A stretch of DNA of 59,685 nucleotides from Longivirga sp036510975. Its GTDB lineage: Bacteria > Actinomycetota > Actinomycetes > S36-B12 > CAIYMF01. The notes beneath the pieces were generated by a model, which saw only the letters and a list, made by a program, of their open reading frames with translations, did not search any database and was not told the origin of the DNA. Where the stretch lies: the NCBI GenBank assembly GCA_036510975.1, contig DATCCY010000070.1, positions 1 through 59,685 on the forward strand, in the 5' to 3' direction. A program made the position numbers and the translations under genes. Shown here in pieces: positions 1-7,933 of the stretch (position 1 is the stretch's first letter; each line of letters begins with the position of its first letter).

Positions 1-25
1 TGGCACGGGTGGTGACGGCGCTCAT
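1..25 (-). CDS. hemD: Uroporphyrinogen-III synthase HemD, N-terminus only (partial)
   Basis: A minus-strand ATG at 25 opens a frame that runs off the window, reading MSAVTTRA. It overlaps the hemC stop codon as ATGA (22-25), the same coupling seen between rex/hemA and hemA/hemC. Eight residues identify no family. The assignment rests on the established rex-hemA-hemC-hemD order in actinobacteria, where HemD (sometimes fused to a uroporphyrinogen methyltransferase) closes hydroxymethylbilane to uroporphyrinogen III. Confidence 0.5.
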
Positions 26-966
26 GATGCGCTTCCCCTCACGGGACTGAGACCGGGCGCACCGGAGGCGAGGAGGTCGAGGGCGAGCTCACGCCCGACG
101 TCGACCGCATCGCCGGCTGCGCCGGTGACGGACTTCCGCACCGAGACCGAGCCGTCGAGCGAGACGACGTTCCCGGTCAGGTGCACCAGCAGGCCCTCGC
201 CCTCCCCGGAGACGGTGGCGTAGGCGCCGACAGGCGCCGAGCAACCGGCCTCGAGGGTGGCGAGCAGAGATCGCTCCGCGGTGACGGCGGCGCGGGTCGC
301 GGCGTCGTCGAGGGAACGGAGCGCATCGAGCAGCGCGGCGTCGACGTCGGCATCGACGCTGCGGCACTCGACCGCCAACGCCCCCTGGCCGGGGGCGGGC
401 AGCATGAGGTCGGGCTCGATGGCCTCGGAGACCGCGTCGAGGCGGTCGAGGCGAGCGAGGCCCGCACGGGCGAGGACGACGGCGTCGAGCGTGCCGTCGG
501 TGACCGTGCGCAGCCGGGTGTCGACGTTGCCCCGCACGGGGACGACCTCGAGGTCCGGGCGTGCGGCGAGCAGCTGGGCGGCACGGCGCGGCGAGCCGGT
601 GCCCACACGAGCGCCGGGGGGCAGGGTCAGGACGGTGAATCCGTCGCGCGACACGAGGACGTCGCGCGGGTCCTCACGCACGGGCATCGCGGCCACGACG
701 AGACCGGGAGCGGGCGCGGTCGGGAGGTCCTTGAGCGAGTGCACCGCGATGTCGGCGTCGCGGCGCAGCACGGCCTCGCGCACGGCAGCCACGAACACGC
801 CGACGCCGCCGAAGGAGGCGAGCGGGGTGCTTTGGTCGGCGTCGCCGTGGCTGCGCACGTGCACGATCTCGACGTCCTGGCCGGAGATCTCGCGCAGGGC
901 GTCGGCGACGTGACCGGACTGCGTGCGTGCGAGCAGGCTGCCGCGCGTCGCGAGACGGATGGTCAT
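22..966 (-). CDS. hemC: Hydroxymethylbilane synthase (porphobilinogen deaminase)
   Basis: This cytosolic enzyme polymerises four porphobilinogens into hydroxymethylbilane in tetrapyrrole synthesis. The 314-residue length is normal for the family. Visible marks are the N-terminal RLATRGSLLA, HSLKDLP at residues 76-82, the GTGSPRRAAQL motif near 122-132, PAPGQGALAVE near 190-200, and the dipyrromethane-cofactor cysteine in LEAGCSAP (Cys242). Its ATG overlaps the hemA stop by four bases and its own stop overlaps the next ATG, so it is a central cistron of a translationally coupled rex-hemA-hemC-hemD operon, probably governed by the Rex operator at 3084-3101. Confidence 0.97.
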   Translation of the reverse strand: MTIRLATRGSLLARTQSGHVADALREISGQDVEIVHVRSHGDADQSTPLASFGGVGVFVAAVREAVLRRDADIAVHSLKDLPTAPAPGLVVAAMPVREDPRDVLVSRDGFTVLTLPPGARVGTGSPRRAAQLLAARPDLEVVPVRGNVDTRLRTVTDGTLDAVVLARAGLARLDRLDAVSEAIEPDLMLPAPGQGALAVECRSVDADVDAALLDALRSLDDAATRAAVTAERSLLATLEAGCSAPVGAYATVSGEGEGLLVHLTGNVVSLDGSVSVRKSVTGAAGDAVDVGRELALDLLASGAPGLSPVRGSAS

Positions 967-2330
967 GACAGCCCTCCCAGCAGGTCGTCGTAGGACGGGT
1001 CCGTGGCCGCGGTGCCCGCGGAGGTGCCAGGGGCGGCGGACTCGTCGGCGGCGGTGAGGGCCTCGATGGCCGCCGGGTCGAGGTCGAAGAGCCGGTGCAG
1101 GGCGGTGGCGTAGCGCGCGCCGTCGGGATCCGCGGCGAGCTCCTTCATCCGCACCGTCGGCGTGTGCATGAGGGTGGACACCGCGCGACGCAGCGAGCGG
1201 GCGAGCTCCTCCACTGCGGCGTCGTCGAGCTCGGGCAGCCGCAGCCGCAACCGCTGCAGCTCGGCGTCGACCACCTGGTCGGCCCGGGCGCGCAGCGAGA
1301 CCACGATCGGCTCGACGCGCAGCGCCGCCATCGCCGCGAGGTGTGCCCGGACCTCCTCCGCCACGATCGAGCGCGCCATCTCGACGTCGCGCTCGGGCGC
1401 CGTGGCCTCCGGGAGGTCGGCGAGCGCCGCGAGGTCGATCCGGCGCACGCCGTCGAGCCCCGCGATGGTCTCGGCCGTGTCGTGCGGGAGGGCGAGGTCG
1501 ACGACGACGAGCGGCGTGAGCGCCCCGACCCGGGCCGCGACGACGTCGTCGAGGGTGAGGACGAGTCCGGTGGATCCCGTGCAGGACACGAGGATGTCGA
1601 TGTCGGGCAGGACCGCCGCGAGCGCGGCCAGCTCGATCGCGCGACCGCCCACCTGCTCCGCGAGCCGCTGACCGCTGGCGAGAGTGCGGTTGGCGATGAC
1701 GATGTCGGTGACGCCGGAGCGCATCAGCTGCGTCGCCGCGAGCGAGCTCATCGCGCCCGCACCCACGACGAGCGCGCGGCGTCCGTCGAGCGTGCCCCCG
1801 AAGTCCTTCGCCGCGAGGTGCAGCGCCACGCTGACCACCGACGCGCCGGCGCGGTCGATGCCGGTGTCCTGGTGTACGCGCTTGCCGACCCGCAGCGCCG
1901 CCTGGGCGAGGTCGTTGATGCTGCGACCCGCCGTCGCGGTGTCCTGGGCCGAGCGCAGCGCCCCGCGCACCTGGCCGATGATCTGCTGCTCGCCGACGAC
2001 CATGGAGTCCAGGCCCGAGGTCACCTCGAACATGTGCTGCACGGCGCGGTCCTCGTAGCGGACGTAGAGGTGCGGCGTGAGCTCGTCCTTGGGTACGCCG
2101 GTGGCCTTCGACAGGATCTCGGTGACGTCGACGACGCCGCCGTGGAACCTGCTGACCTCGGCGTAGATCTCCACCCGGTTGCAGGTGGACAGCACCAGCG
2201 ACTCGGCGACGTGCGGCGAGGCGAGGAGCTCGATCTGCAGCTCCTCGGCGGCGGCGTCGACGAGCGCGAGCCGGTCGAGCAGCGCGACCGGCGCGGAGCG
2301 GTGGCTGACACCCACGACCAGGAGCGTCAT
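963..2330 (-). CDS. hemA: Glutamyl-tRNA reductase
   Basis: It reduces glutamyl-tRNA(Glu) with NADPH to glutamate-1-semialdehyde, the first committed step of C5-pathway tetrapyrrole synthesis. The 455-residue protein has the N-terminal catalytic domain with the nucleophile in LSTCNRVEIY (Cys50), a Rossmann NADPH-binding domain (VVGAGAMSS region near 190) and a C-terminal helical dimerisation domain with a variable acidic tail. Its ATG overlaps the rex stop by four bases (2327-2330) and its stop overlaps hemC, so synthesis is coupled to the redox sensor upstream. Confidence 0.97.
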   Translation of the reverse strand: MTLLVVGVSHRSAPVALLDRLALVDAAAEELQIELLASPHVAESLVLSTCNRVEIYAEVSRFHGGVVDVTEILSKATGVPKDELTPHLYVRYEDRAVQHMFEVTSGLDSMVVGEQQIIGQVRGALRSAQDTATAGRSINDLAQAALRVGKRVHQDTGIDRAGASVVSVALHLAAKDFGGTLDGRRALVVGAGAMSSLAATQLMRSGVTDIVIANRTLASGQRLAEQVGGRAIELAALAAVLPDIDILVSCTGSTGLVLTLDDVVAARVGALTPLVVVDLALPHDTAETIAGLDGVRRIDLAALADLPEATAPERDVEMARSIVAEEVRAHLAAMAALRVEPIVVSLRARADQVVDAELQRLRLRLPELDDAAVEELARSLRRAVSTLMHTPTVRMKELAADPDGARYATALHRLFDLDPAAIEALTAADESAAPGTSAGTAATDPSYDDLLGGLS

Positions 2331-3013
2331 GCGCGCACCTCCGGGTGCTTGCGCTGCTCGTGGAACGCCAGGATCTGCAGCTCGGTCGCGAGGTCGACCT
2401 TGCGGACGTCGACGCCCTCGGGGGTCGAGAGCACGGCGGGCGCGAAGTTGAGGATGCTCGTCACTCCCGCGCCGACGAGCCGGTCGCAGACGTCCTGCGC
2501 GGCCGAGGCCGGCGTGGCGATCACGCCGATGCTGGCCTCGCCGTCGATCACGACGTCCTCGAGGTCGCGCAGGGGGCTGACCTCGACGGTCTCGCCGTCA
2601 TGGCCGGCCGGGATCTTCTCGCCGATGCGCGCCGGGTCGGCGTCGACGAGGCCCACGACGCGGAACCCGCGCGAGGCGAAGCCGCCGTAGTTGGCAAGCG
2701 CGTGCCCGAGGTTGCCGACGCCCACGATGACCACGCGCCAGTCCTGGGTCAGGCCGAGCTCGCGGGCGATCTGGTAGACGAGGTACTCGGTGTCGTAGCC
2801 GACCCCGCGCGTGCCGTAGGAGCCGAGGTGCGAGAGGTCCTTGCGCAGCTTGGCGCTCGTGACGCCGCTCGCCGCCGCGAGCTCCTCGCTCGAGACCGTC
2901 GCCACGCCGCGCTCGGCGAGGTGGGTGAGCACGCGGTGGTAGATCGGGAGCCGGGCCACGGTGGCCTCGGGGATGCCGCGCCGGGACACCTCGGACGGCC
3001 CTGACAGCGGCAC
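2327..3013 (-). CDS. rex: Redox-sensing transcriptional repressor Rex
   Basis: Rex senses the NADH/NAD+ ratio and represses respiratory and haem genes until NADH rises. The 228 residues comprise an N-terminal winged helix (about 15-80, including SSEELAAASGVTSAKLRKDL) and a Rossmann domain with GVGNLG at 98-103. The GTG start at 3013 is supported by a GAGGT ribosome-binding site directly upstream. It is the first gene of the rex-hem operon, and a Rex-type operator lies 71 bp upstream (3084-3101), so autoregulation as known for Streptomyces rex-hemACD is likely. Confidence 0.96.
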   Translation of the reverse strand: MPLSGPSEVSRRGIPEATVARLPIYHRVLTHLAERGVATVSSEELAAASGVTSAKLRKDLSHLGSYGTRGVGYDTEYLVYQIARELGLTQDWRVVIVGVGNLGHALANYGGFASRGFRVVGLVDADPARIGEKIPAGHDGETVEVSPLRDLEDVVIDGEASIGVIATPASAAQDVCDRLVGAGVTSILNFAPAVLSTPEGVDVRKVDLATELQILAFHEQRKHPEVRA

Positions 3014-3083
3014 GACCTCACCCCGGCTCTCCTGGCGCGCGGCACCGCGTGGATCGGATGCCCGGCCCCGTCAGGGTAGGTAG

Positions 3084-3101
3084 TTGTGAACGAACGCACA
3101 A
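3084..3101. promoter_or_regulatory. Rex operator (ROP) upstream of rex-hemACD
   Basis: TTGTGAACGAACGCACAA matches the known Rex box pattern TTGTG-N8-CACAA exactly in both half-sites. It lies in the 3014-3215 spacer upstream of rex. A 12-bp palindrome ACGGACGTCCGT sits about 10 bp further upstream, at roughly 3110-3121. I see no other gene in this spacer. Confidence 0.85.
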
Positions 3102-3215
3102 AGTCGCGACGGACGTCCGTTCCACATAGCGGACAGGCTGGGACGTGACCCTGGTCACTGTCCGGGACCCCCGGTGTCCGAACGAGAGATGTCCCACACT
3201 GGCGCCCCCGTCGCG

Positions 3216-3249
3216 CCCGCACCCCCGGGGGGTACGCCGGGGGTGCGGG
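3216..3249 (-). terminator. Intrinsic-type hairpin terminator of the desaturase gene
   Basis: A perfect 13-bp inverted repeat has left arm 3216-3228 (CCCGCACCCCCGG), an 8-nt loop and right arm 3237-3249. It begins immediately after the desaturase stop codon at 3250. There is no clear U-tract, as is common in actinobacteria. It would insulate the desaturase transcript from the rex promoter region. Confidence 0.8.
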
Positions 3250-4191
3250 TCAGCGGGCAGCGTCGCGGGCCGCACGGGCGGCCCGCTTCTCCTCGAAGCG
3301 CGATGCGGTGGCGTCCAGACCGGTCATGAACGCCGCGAGCCGCTCGCGCGCGGCCTCGCCCTCGGGGCCGAGGTCGGTCCGGTCCCACACGTCCCACGCC
3401 CGCAGCACGGGGGCGAGGACCTCGTCGTGGTGGATCCGCAGGTCGTAGATGCCGGCGAGGGCGATGGTGAGCGACCGGCGGGTGAAGCCCTCGACCTCGT
3501 TGCCCGGCATCGCGAAGTTCTCGACGGTGTCGAGCACGGCCTGCATCGAGGCGTCCGGGTCGATGCCGAACGCCGCGTCCATGACGTTGCGGTAGAAGAG
3601 CATGTGCAGGTTCTCGTCGGCGGCGATGCGCTGCAGCAGCCGGTCGAGCCCGGGATCCGCGGTGCACCTGCCGGTGTTGCGGTGCGAGATGCGGGTGGCG
3701 AGCTCCTGGAACGAGACGTAGGCCATCGTCGTGAGCACGTGGCCCTCGGCATGGCCCTCGAAGCCCCGGCTCATGTGGTCCATCCGCTCGCGCTCGAGCG
3801 CGACTGGGTCGACCGAGCGCGTGACGAGCAGGAAGTCGCGCATCGCGATCGCGTGCCGACCCTCCTCCGCGGTCCAGCGGTGGACCCACTCGCCCCACGC
3901 GCTGTCGCGCCCGACGGTGTCGGTCAGCGCGCGGTGGTAGCTCGGCAGGTTGTCCTCGGTGAGCAGGTTGACCACGAGCGCCGTGCGCGCCACGCCGTCG
4001 ACCGGCGACTGCGACGGGTCCCAGGCCTCGCCGCCGTACACGCCCTCGTAGTTCGTGCCCTCGGCCCAGGGCACGTACTCGTGCGGGAACCACTCCTTGG
4101 CCATCGTGAGGTGACGCTCGACCTCGGCCGCCACCAGCGGATCGAGCTCGCGCACCAGGTCCAGCGACGAGCGCTCGTCGAGCGCGGTCAT
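3250..4191 (-). CDS. Acyl-ACP desaturase (DesA-like, soluble di-iron)
   Basis: It is expected to introduce a double bond into an acyl-ACP chain with O2 and reduced ferredoxin. The 313 residues show the ferritin-like di-iron ligand set: Glu80 (TEDNLP), Glu110/His113 in EEGRH (109-113), Glu163 in QELATRISHRN, and Glu193/His196 in DENLH. This matches the actinobacterial DesA1/DesA2 family in length. It is monocistronic, with a strong terminator after it and a 60-bp spacer before it. The spacer contains the AT-richer CTAACTTAG just before the ATG, possibly promoter or operator sequence. The acyl-CoA ligase upstream suggests a shared fatty-acid context. Confidence 0.92.
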   Translation of the reverse strand: MTALDERSSLDLVRELDPLVAAEVERHLTMAKEWFPHEYVPWAEGTNYEGVYGGEAWDPSQSPVDGVARTALVVNLLTEDNLPSYHRALTDTVGRDSAWGEWVHRWTAEEGRHAIAMRDFLLVTRSVDPVALERERMDHMSRGFEGHAEGHVLTTMAYVSFQELATRISHRNTGRCTADPGLDRLLQRIAADENLHMLFYRNVMDAAFGIDPDASMQAVLDTVENFAMPGNEVEGFTRRSLTIALAGIYDLRIHHDEVLAPVLRAWDVWDRTDLGPEGEAARERLAAFMTGLDATASRFEEKRAARAARDAAR

Positions 4192-4251
4192 AAGGGTCCC
4201 CTAACTTAGTGGTCACGCCACCGTAGCCGGGAGATGCCGACCGGCCAACCG

Positions 4252-4509
4252 CTACGACGGGCGGGGCTCGCTCAGGGCTGCCTTGAGGCGGCCGGGGTCG
4301 ACGCGCCAGAAGTCTTGCTGGGTGCCGTCGACCAGGGTGACCGGGATCTGCTCCCAGTACAGGTCGGCGAGCTCCGGGTCCTCGAGGATCGAGAGCTCGA
4401 CGAAGGAGTCGCCGGTCTCGGAGCACACGGCGGCGATGACCTCGCGCGCCGCCTCGCACAGGTGGCAGTCGGGCTTGCCGACCAGGGTGACCCGGGCAGG
4501 ACCGGTCAC
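4252..4509 (-). CDS. Glutaredoxin-like family protein (DUF836 type)
   Basis: This 85-residue thioredoxin-fold protein has a CHLC redox motif at residues 15-18 (GKPDCHLCEAAR) and a cis-proline IPVTLVDG segment near 55-62. Its substrate is not evident. The GTG start at 4509 was chosen because it overlaps the stop of the upstream acyl-CoA ligase as GTGA and begins just before the first beta strand. The longer upstream frame is an antisense shadow of the ligase. M. tuberculosis has a similar small protein (Rv0508) next to hemA. Confidence 0.88.
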   Translation of the reverse strand: MTGPARVTLVGKPDCHLCEAAREVIAAVCSETGDSFVELSILEDPELADLYWEQIPVTLVDGTQQDFWRVDPGRLKAALSEPRPS

Positions 4510-6026
4510 GCCGACCCCTCGCGCAGCCGGGCGCGGGCGATCTTGCCCGTCGAGGAGTGCGGCAGGGTGTCGACGACCTCGATCACCGTCGGGCACTTGA
4601 AGCGCGCGAGCCGCGACTCGCAGAGAGCGGCGATTTGCTCGCGCGAGACGGTGCGCCCGGCCAACGGGGTCACGTAGGCCTTCACCGACTCGCCCGTGTG
4701 GTCGTGCGGGACGCCGATGACCGCGACCTCGGCGACGTCGGGGTGCGACGCGATCACGGTCTCGATCTCGAAGGGGTAGACGTTGAAGCCCGAGACGAGG
4801 ATCAGGTCGCGGCGCCGGTCGACGAGGTGGAGGTCGCCGTCCTCGTCCTGGTAGGCGACGTCGCCCGTCGCGTACCAGCCGTCGGCGTCCGGGCCTCCCT
4901 CTCCGTCGGGCCAGTAACCGGAGAACAGGTTGGCGCCGCGGACCTGGATCTCGCCCGGGTCGTCCTCGTCGGCGACCTCGCCGGACTCGTCGACGAGCCG
5001 GACCTCGACGCCGGGGAGCGGCGCGCCGACGCAGCCGGGCTTGGGGCGCCGACCGACCATGGTGGAGGACACGACGGGCGCCGCCTCGGTCAGTCCGTAG
5101 CCCTCCCACACCGGTTGGCCCGCGCGGTCGGCGAACGCGCTGAACACCGAGGGGGCCAGGGGTGCCGCACCCGAGACGAGCGTGCGTACGCCGGCCAGCC
5201 GGTGGTCGAGGTCCGGGACGTTGGACCACGCGACGAAGACCGGGGGTGCCGCCGGGATGTTGGTGACCCCGAGCTCGCCGACGAGGTCGAGGGTCGCGGC
5301 CGGCGAGAACTTGGGGACGAGCACGCTGCGTGCGCCCGTCGCGACGGCCATCCCCAGCACCGCGTTGAGCGCGTACACGTGGAACAGCGGCAGCACCACG
5401 AGCACGACGTCGTCGGGCTGCATCGGCAGCGGGTCGACCCGCAGCAGCTGATCGATGTTGGCGAGCAGGGCGCGGTGGCTCAGCATCGCGCCGCGCGAGG
5501 GCCCGCTGGTGCCCGACGTGAACAGCAGGACGGCGAGCGACTCCGGGTCGAACTCCTCGACGTCGAGCTTCGGGGCGTCGGCGCGGTGACCGGCTCGCTC
5601 GATCGCGACGTACTCGGGATCGCCGACCACGAGCAGGGCGGTCGCGAGCTCGGACGTGGCCGCGGTGGCGGTCGCCTCGCTCTGCTCGTCGGCCACCAGC
5701 AGCCGGGCGCCGGACCGGGACAGGAGGTCGGCCACCTCGTGAACGGTGTAGCCCGTGTTCAGCGGGAGCGCGACCATGCCGGCCCGGAGGACGGCGAAGT
5801 AGACGGCGACGAACTCGATGCGGTTGCCCAGCAGCAGCGCCACCCGGTCACCACGTTCGAGCCCGTGCCGACGCAGGCCGGCTGCCATCGCGTCGACCGA
5901 GGCGTCCAGGGTCGCCCACGTCGTCTCGCGGCGCGTGACGGAGTCGACGAACGCGACGTCGTCCGGCCGGGCTGCGGCCGTCGCGTGCAGCAGGTCGGCG
6001 AGGTTGGTGGCGCGGGGTTCCGTCAC
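4506..6026 (-). CDS. AMP-dependent synthetase / fatty-acyl-CoA ligase
   Basis: It activates a carboxylic acid, probably a fatty acid, to acyl-AMP and then acyl-CoA. The 506 residues show the AMP-binding loop LFTSGTSGPSRGA (169-180), YGLTEA in the middle third, the TGD and hinge region (GWYATGD...VDRRRDLI) and the C-terminal catalytic lysine in SSTGKIARARL. There is no fused carrier or reductase domain, so it is a free-standing ligase. It is translationally coupled to the glutaredoxin-like gene and diverges from the HAD phosphatase gene, with 42 bp between the two starts. Confidence 0.92.
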   Translation of the reverse strand: MTEPRATNLADLLHATAAARPDDVAFVDSVTRRETTWATLDASVDAMAAGLRRHGLERGDRVALLLGNRIEFVAVYFAVLRAGMVALPLNTGYTVHEVADLLSRSGARLLVADEQSEATATAATSELATALLVVGDPEYVAIERAGHRADAPKLDVEEFDPESLAVLLFTSGTSGPSRGAMLSHRALLANIDQLLRVDPLPMQPDDVVLVVLPLFHVYALNAVLGMAVATGARSVLVPKFSPAATLDLVGELGVTNIPAAPPVFVAWSNVPDLDHRLAGVRTLVSGAAPLAPSVFSAFADRAGQPVWEGYGLTEAAPVVSSTMVGRRPKPGCVGAPLPGVEVRLVDESGEVADEDDPGEIQVRGANLFSGYWPDGEGGPDADGWYATGDVAYQDEDGDLHLVDRRRDLILVSGFNVYPFEIETVIASHPDVAEVAVIGVPHDHTGESVKAYVTPLAGRTVSREQIAALCESRLARFKCPTVIEVVDTLPHSSTGKIARARLREGSA

Positions 6027-6055
6027 AGTCCTGATCGTGGCACAGCCGTGGTCGC

Positions 6056-6061
6056 TAGGCT
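6056..6061 (+). promoter_or_regulatory. -10 element TAGGCT of a probable leaderless promoter
   Basis: TAGGCT (TANNNT class) ends 7 nt before the ATG at 6069, placing the transcription start at or next to the start codon. No Shine-Dalgarno sequence fits in the space. Confidence 0.5.
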
Positions 6062-6068
6062 CCCGGGC

Positions 6069-6947
6069 ATGGCCGGGTCACGCAGCACTGATCTTCTCCG
6101 GGCGTCCCAGGTCGCGGGCGAGGCCTCCGCGGCCGCGGCTGAGGTGGCGCCGAAGGCGCTCGTCGAGCCGGACCTCACGGGGGCGGCGTTCTTCGACGTC
6201 GACAACACGGTCATGCGCGGGGCCAGCATCTTCCACCTGGCGCGCGGCCTGGCCAGCCGCAAGTTCTTCACCCTGCGCGAGGTCGGGGACTTCGCATGGA
6301 AGCAGGCGAAGTTCGTCATCAACGGCTCCGAGGACCTCGAGGACATGGCCTCGGCCACCGAGGCGGGTCTCGCCTTCGTCCAGGGCAAGCGGGTCGAGGA
6401 CGTCGTCAGCCTCGGCGAGGAGATCTTCGACGAGCTGATGGCGCGCAAGCTGTGGCCCGGGACCCTGGCGCTGGCCCAGGGCCACCTCGACCGCGGGCAG
6501 CGCGTCTGGCTCGTGACGGCGACGCCTGTCGAGCTCGCCGCGATCATCGCCCAACGACTCGGCCTCACCGGCGCACTGGGCACGGTGAGCGAGATCGAGG
6601 ACGGCGTCTACACCGGGCGGCTGGTCGGCGCCCCGCTGCACGGCAAGGCGAAGGCCGAGGCGGTACTTGCGCTCGCCGAGCGCGAGGGGCTCGACCTGGT
6701 GCGCTGCACGGCGTACAGCGACTCGGCGAACGACGTCCCCATGCTCTCCGTCGTCGGTCGTGCGGTGGCGGTGAACCCGGACGGCGCGCTGCGCAAGCAC
6801 GCGCGCGCGGTCGGCTGGGAGATCCACGACTACCGTCGAGCGCGGATGAACCGGCGCTACTACGTCCCGGCCGCCGTCGCCGGTGCGGCCGGCCTCGGCA
6901 TCGGCATCGGCCTGGGCATCGGGGCGGCGCAGCACCGCTCGCGCTGA
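6069..6947 (+). CDS. HAD-IB family phosphatase, SerB-like, with C-terminal membrane segment
   Basis: The 292 residues contain HAD motif I (FFDVDNTVM, residues 41-49), motif II within WLVTATPVE and motif III/IV in SDSANDVPML. This is the HAD-IB (phosphoserine phosphatase/SerB1-like) pattern. The C-terminus (about 267-287) is a glycine/alanine/isoleucine-rich hydrophobic stretch, GAAGLGIGIGLGIGAA, likely a membrane anchor. The first ATG after the promoter (6069) was chosen; upstream sequence in the same frame is antisense to the ligase. Members are often annotated as serine phosphatases or linked to lipid metabolism; the substrate here is unknown. Confidence 0.9.
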   Translation: MAGSRSTDLLRASQVAGEASAAAAEVAPKALVEPDLTGAAFFDVDNTVMRGASIFHLARGLASRKFFTLREVGDFAWKQAKFVINGSEDLEDMASATEAGLAFVQGKRVEDVVSLGEEIFDELMARKLWPGTLALAQGHLDRGQRVWLVTATPVELAAIIAQRLGLTGALGTVSEIEDGVYTGRLVGAPLHGKAKAEAVLALAEREGLDLVRCTAYSDSANDVPMLSVVGRAVAVNPDGALRKHARAVGWEIHDYRRARMNRRYYVPAAVAGAAGLGIGIGLGIGAAQHRSR

Positions 6948-7159
6948 CGCGTGCTCGCTGCGGTCGCTGCGGTGGCGGCGAACGCCTTCTCCGCCTCCGC
7001 GTCCGACGTGCGCAGCACCACCTCCCCGAACGCCGACTCGGCCTCGATCGCACAGTCACCGGCCTTGGCGAACGCCGACTCGGCCTCGAACGGCGTGCCC
7101 GACACCAACGGGTCGACCGCGCCGGAGCGCTGGTCGTCACGGTCGGGTCGGTTCACCAT
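6860..7159 (-). CDS. Small hypothetical protein, repeat-containing (uncertain)
   Basis: A 99-residue frame starts at ATG 7159 behind a plausible ribosome-binding site (GAGGATGGAG). It contains two similar EAESAF segments followed by an EAEKAFAA segment, encoded by a 21-nt direct repeat. A short palindrome, TCGTAC-ACCA-GTACGA (7170-7185), sits at the expected promoter. Against it being real, the last 88 bp overlap the end of the convergent HAD gene, and its C-terminus there is low-complexity Pro/Met/Ala. I recognise no family. It could be a short real protein or a chance open frame. Confidence 0.35.
   Translation of the reverse strand: MVNRPDRDDQRSGAVDPLVSGTPFEAESAFAKAGDCAIEAESAFGEVVLRTSDAEAEKAFAATAATAASTRQRERCCAAPMPRPMPMPRPAAPATAAGT
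7027..7089. repeat. 21-nt direct repeat, 42-nt period
   Basis: The 21-nt unit beginning CGAACGCCGACTCGG and ending CCTCGA occurs at 7027-7047 and again identically at 7069-7089. The 42-nt period preserves reading frame (14 codons) and produces the repeated EAESAF segment in the minus-strand frame. Confidence 0.7.
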
Positions 7160-7169
7160 GGCTCCATCC

Positions 7170-7185
7170 TCGTACACCAGTACGA
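7170..7185. promoter_or_regulatory. Short palindrome, possible operator
   Basis: TCGTAC-ACCA-GTACGA is a perfect 6-bp inverted repeat 10 bp upstream of the ATG at 7159. The remaining 7186-7352 spacer contains nothing else I can assign. Confidence 0.35.
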
Positions 7186-7352
7186 ACAGTGTTAAGACCC
7201 GACACGCCTGACTTCGCTTGCAGCGCAATGGGTCTCCGGCTTCTGCGCTCTCGCTGGAACTGTACGCAGGACCACCGACAGTCGACGTCCGACGGGCGTC
7301 GCAAGCCGCTCGAGGCCGGTCGGTAGCTGGATGGGAGTGCTGCTCGGCCGAC

Positions 7353-7396
7353 CCTGACGGCCGCGGTCCACTCGCGCGTCCCGGCGAGCCGTCAGG
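7353..7396 (-). terminator. Possible hairpin at the end of the DHFR-like gene
   Basis: CCTGACGGC (7353-7361) pairs perfectly with GCCGTCAGG (7388-7396), which overlaps the stop codon of the reductase gene. The 26-nt loop is long, so this is a weak terminator call. Confidence 0.35.
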
Positions 7397-7916
7397 CGCG
7401 GGCGTAGCGCAGCATGACGATCCCGTTCGGGTACGGCGTCGACGAGACGAGGCGCAGCGCCGTCGAAGTCGGGATCTCGTGGAACAACCGCGACCCCGCG
7501 CCGAGCAGGGCCGGCACGACCGTGAGGGTGAGGTCGTCGATGTAGCCCGCCTCGAGGAACTCGCTGATGAGCCGGCCGCCGTCGACGTAGACGTGGGTCA
7601 GGCCTGCGGCCTGCCACTCGGCGACGGCCTCGGCCGGCGAGCGCGCCCAGAAGGTCACGCCGTTGCGCGGCGCCGCAGCGCGGTGGGTGAAGACGTAGAC
7701 GGGGCGGCCCCCGAAGGGCAGGTCCGGCTCCTCGGCGATGAAGTCCCAGGTGCCGCGCCCCATGGCGAGGCCGTCGATGCCGACCATGAACTCGGCGTGG
7801 CCGTAGTCCTCGGTGCCGGCGAGCCGGAACAGCCAGTCGAGCGAGCCCTCGGCGTCGGCGATGTAGCCGTCGACGGAGTGCGCGATGTAGACCGAGATGC
7901 GCGGACGCGCTGTCAT
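7392..7916 (-). CDS. Dihydrofolate reductase family protein (RibD C-terminal-like)
   Basis: The 174-residue protein begins RISVYIAHSVDGYIA and has MGRGTWDFI near 52-60, WARSPAEAV, and VYVDGGRLISEFL near 110-119. This is typical of the bacterial DHFR/RibD-C NADPH-dependent reductase family. These stand-alone proteins rarely have a proven folate role, so the substrate is open. The ATG at 7916 was chosen because the longer frame is antisense to the acyltransferase. It lies 17 bp after the acyltransferase stop and is probably the last gene of the SDR-acyltransferase-reductase operon. Confidence 0.88.
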   Translation of the reverse strand: MTARPRISVYIAHSVDGYIADAEGSLDWLFRLAGTEDYGHAEFMVGIDGLAMGRGTWDFIAEEPDLPFGGRPVYVFTHRAAAPRNGVTFWARSPAEAVAEWQAAGLTHVYVDGGRLISEFLEAGYIDDLTLTVVPALLGAGSRLFHEIPTSTALRLVSSTPYPNGIVMLRYARA

Positions 7917-7933
7917 GACCGGAAGAGGCGCAG

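Noticed and set aside
181..993. Plus-strand frame over hemC
   Set aside because: Shadow of hemC with no ribosome-binding site or motif.
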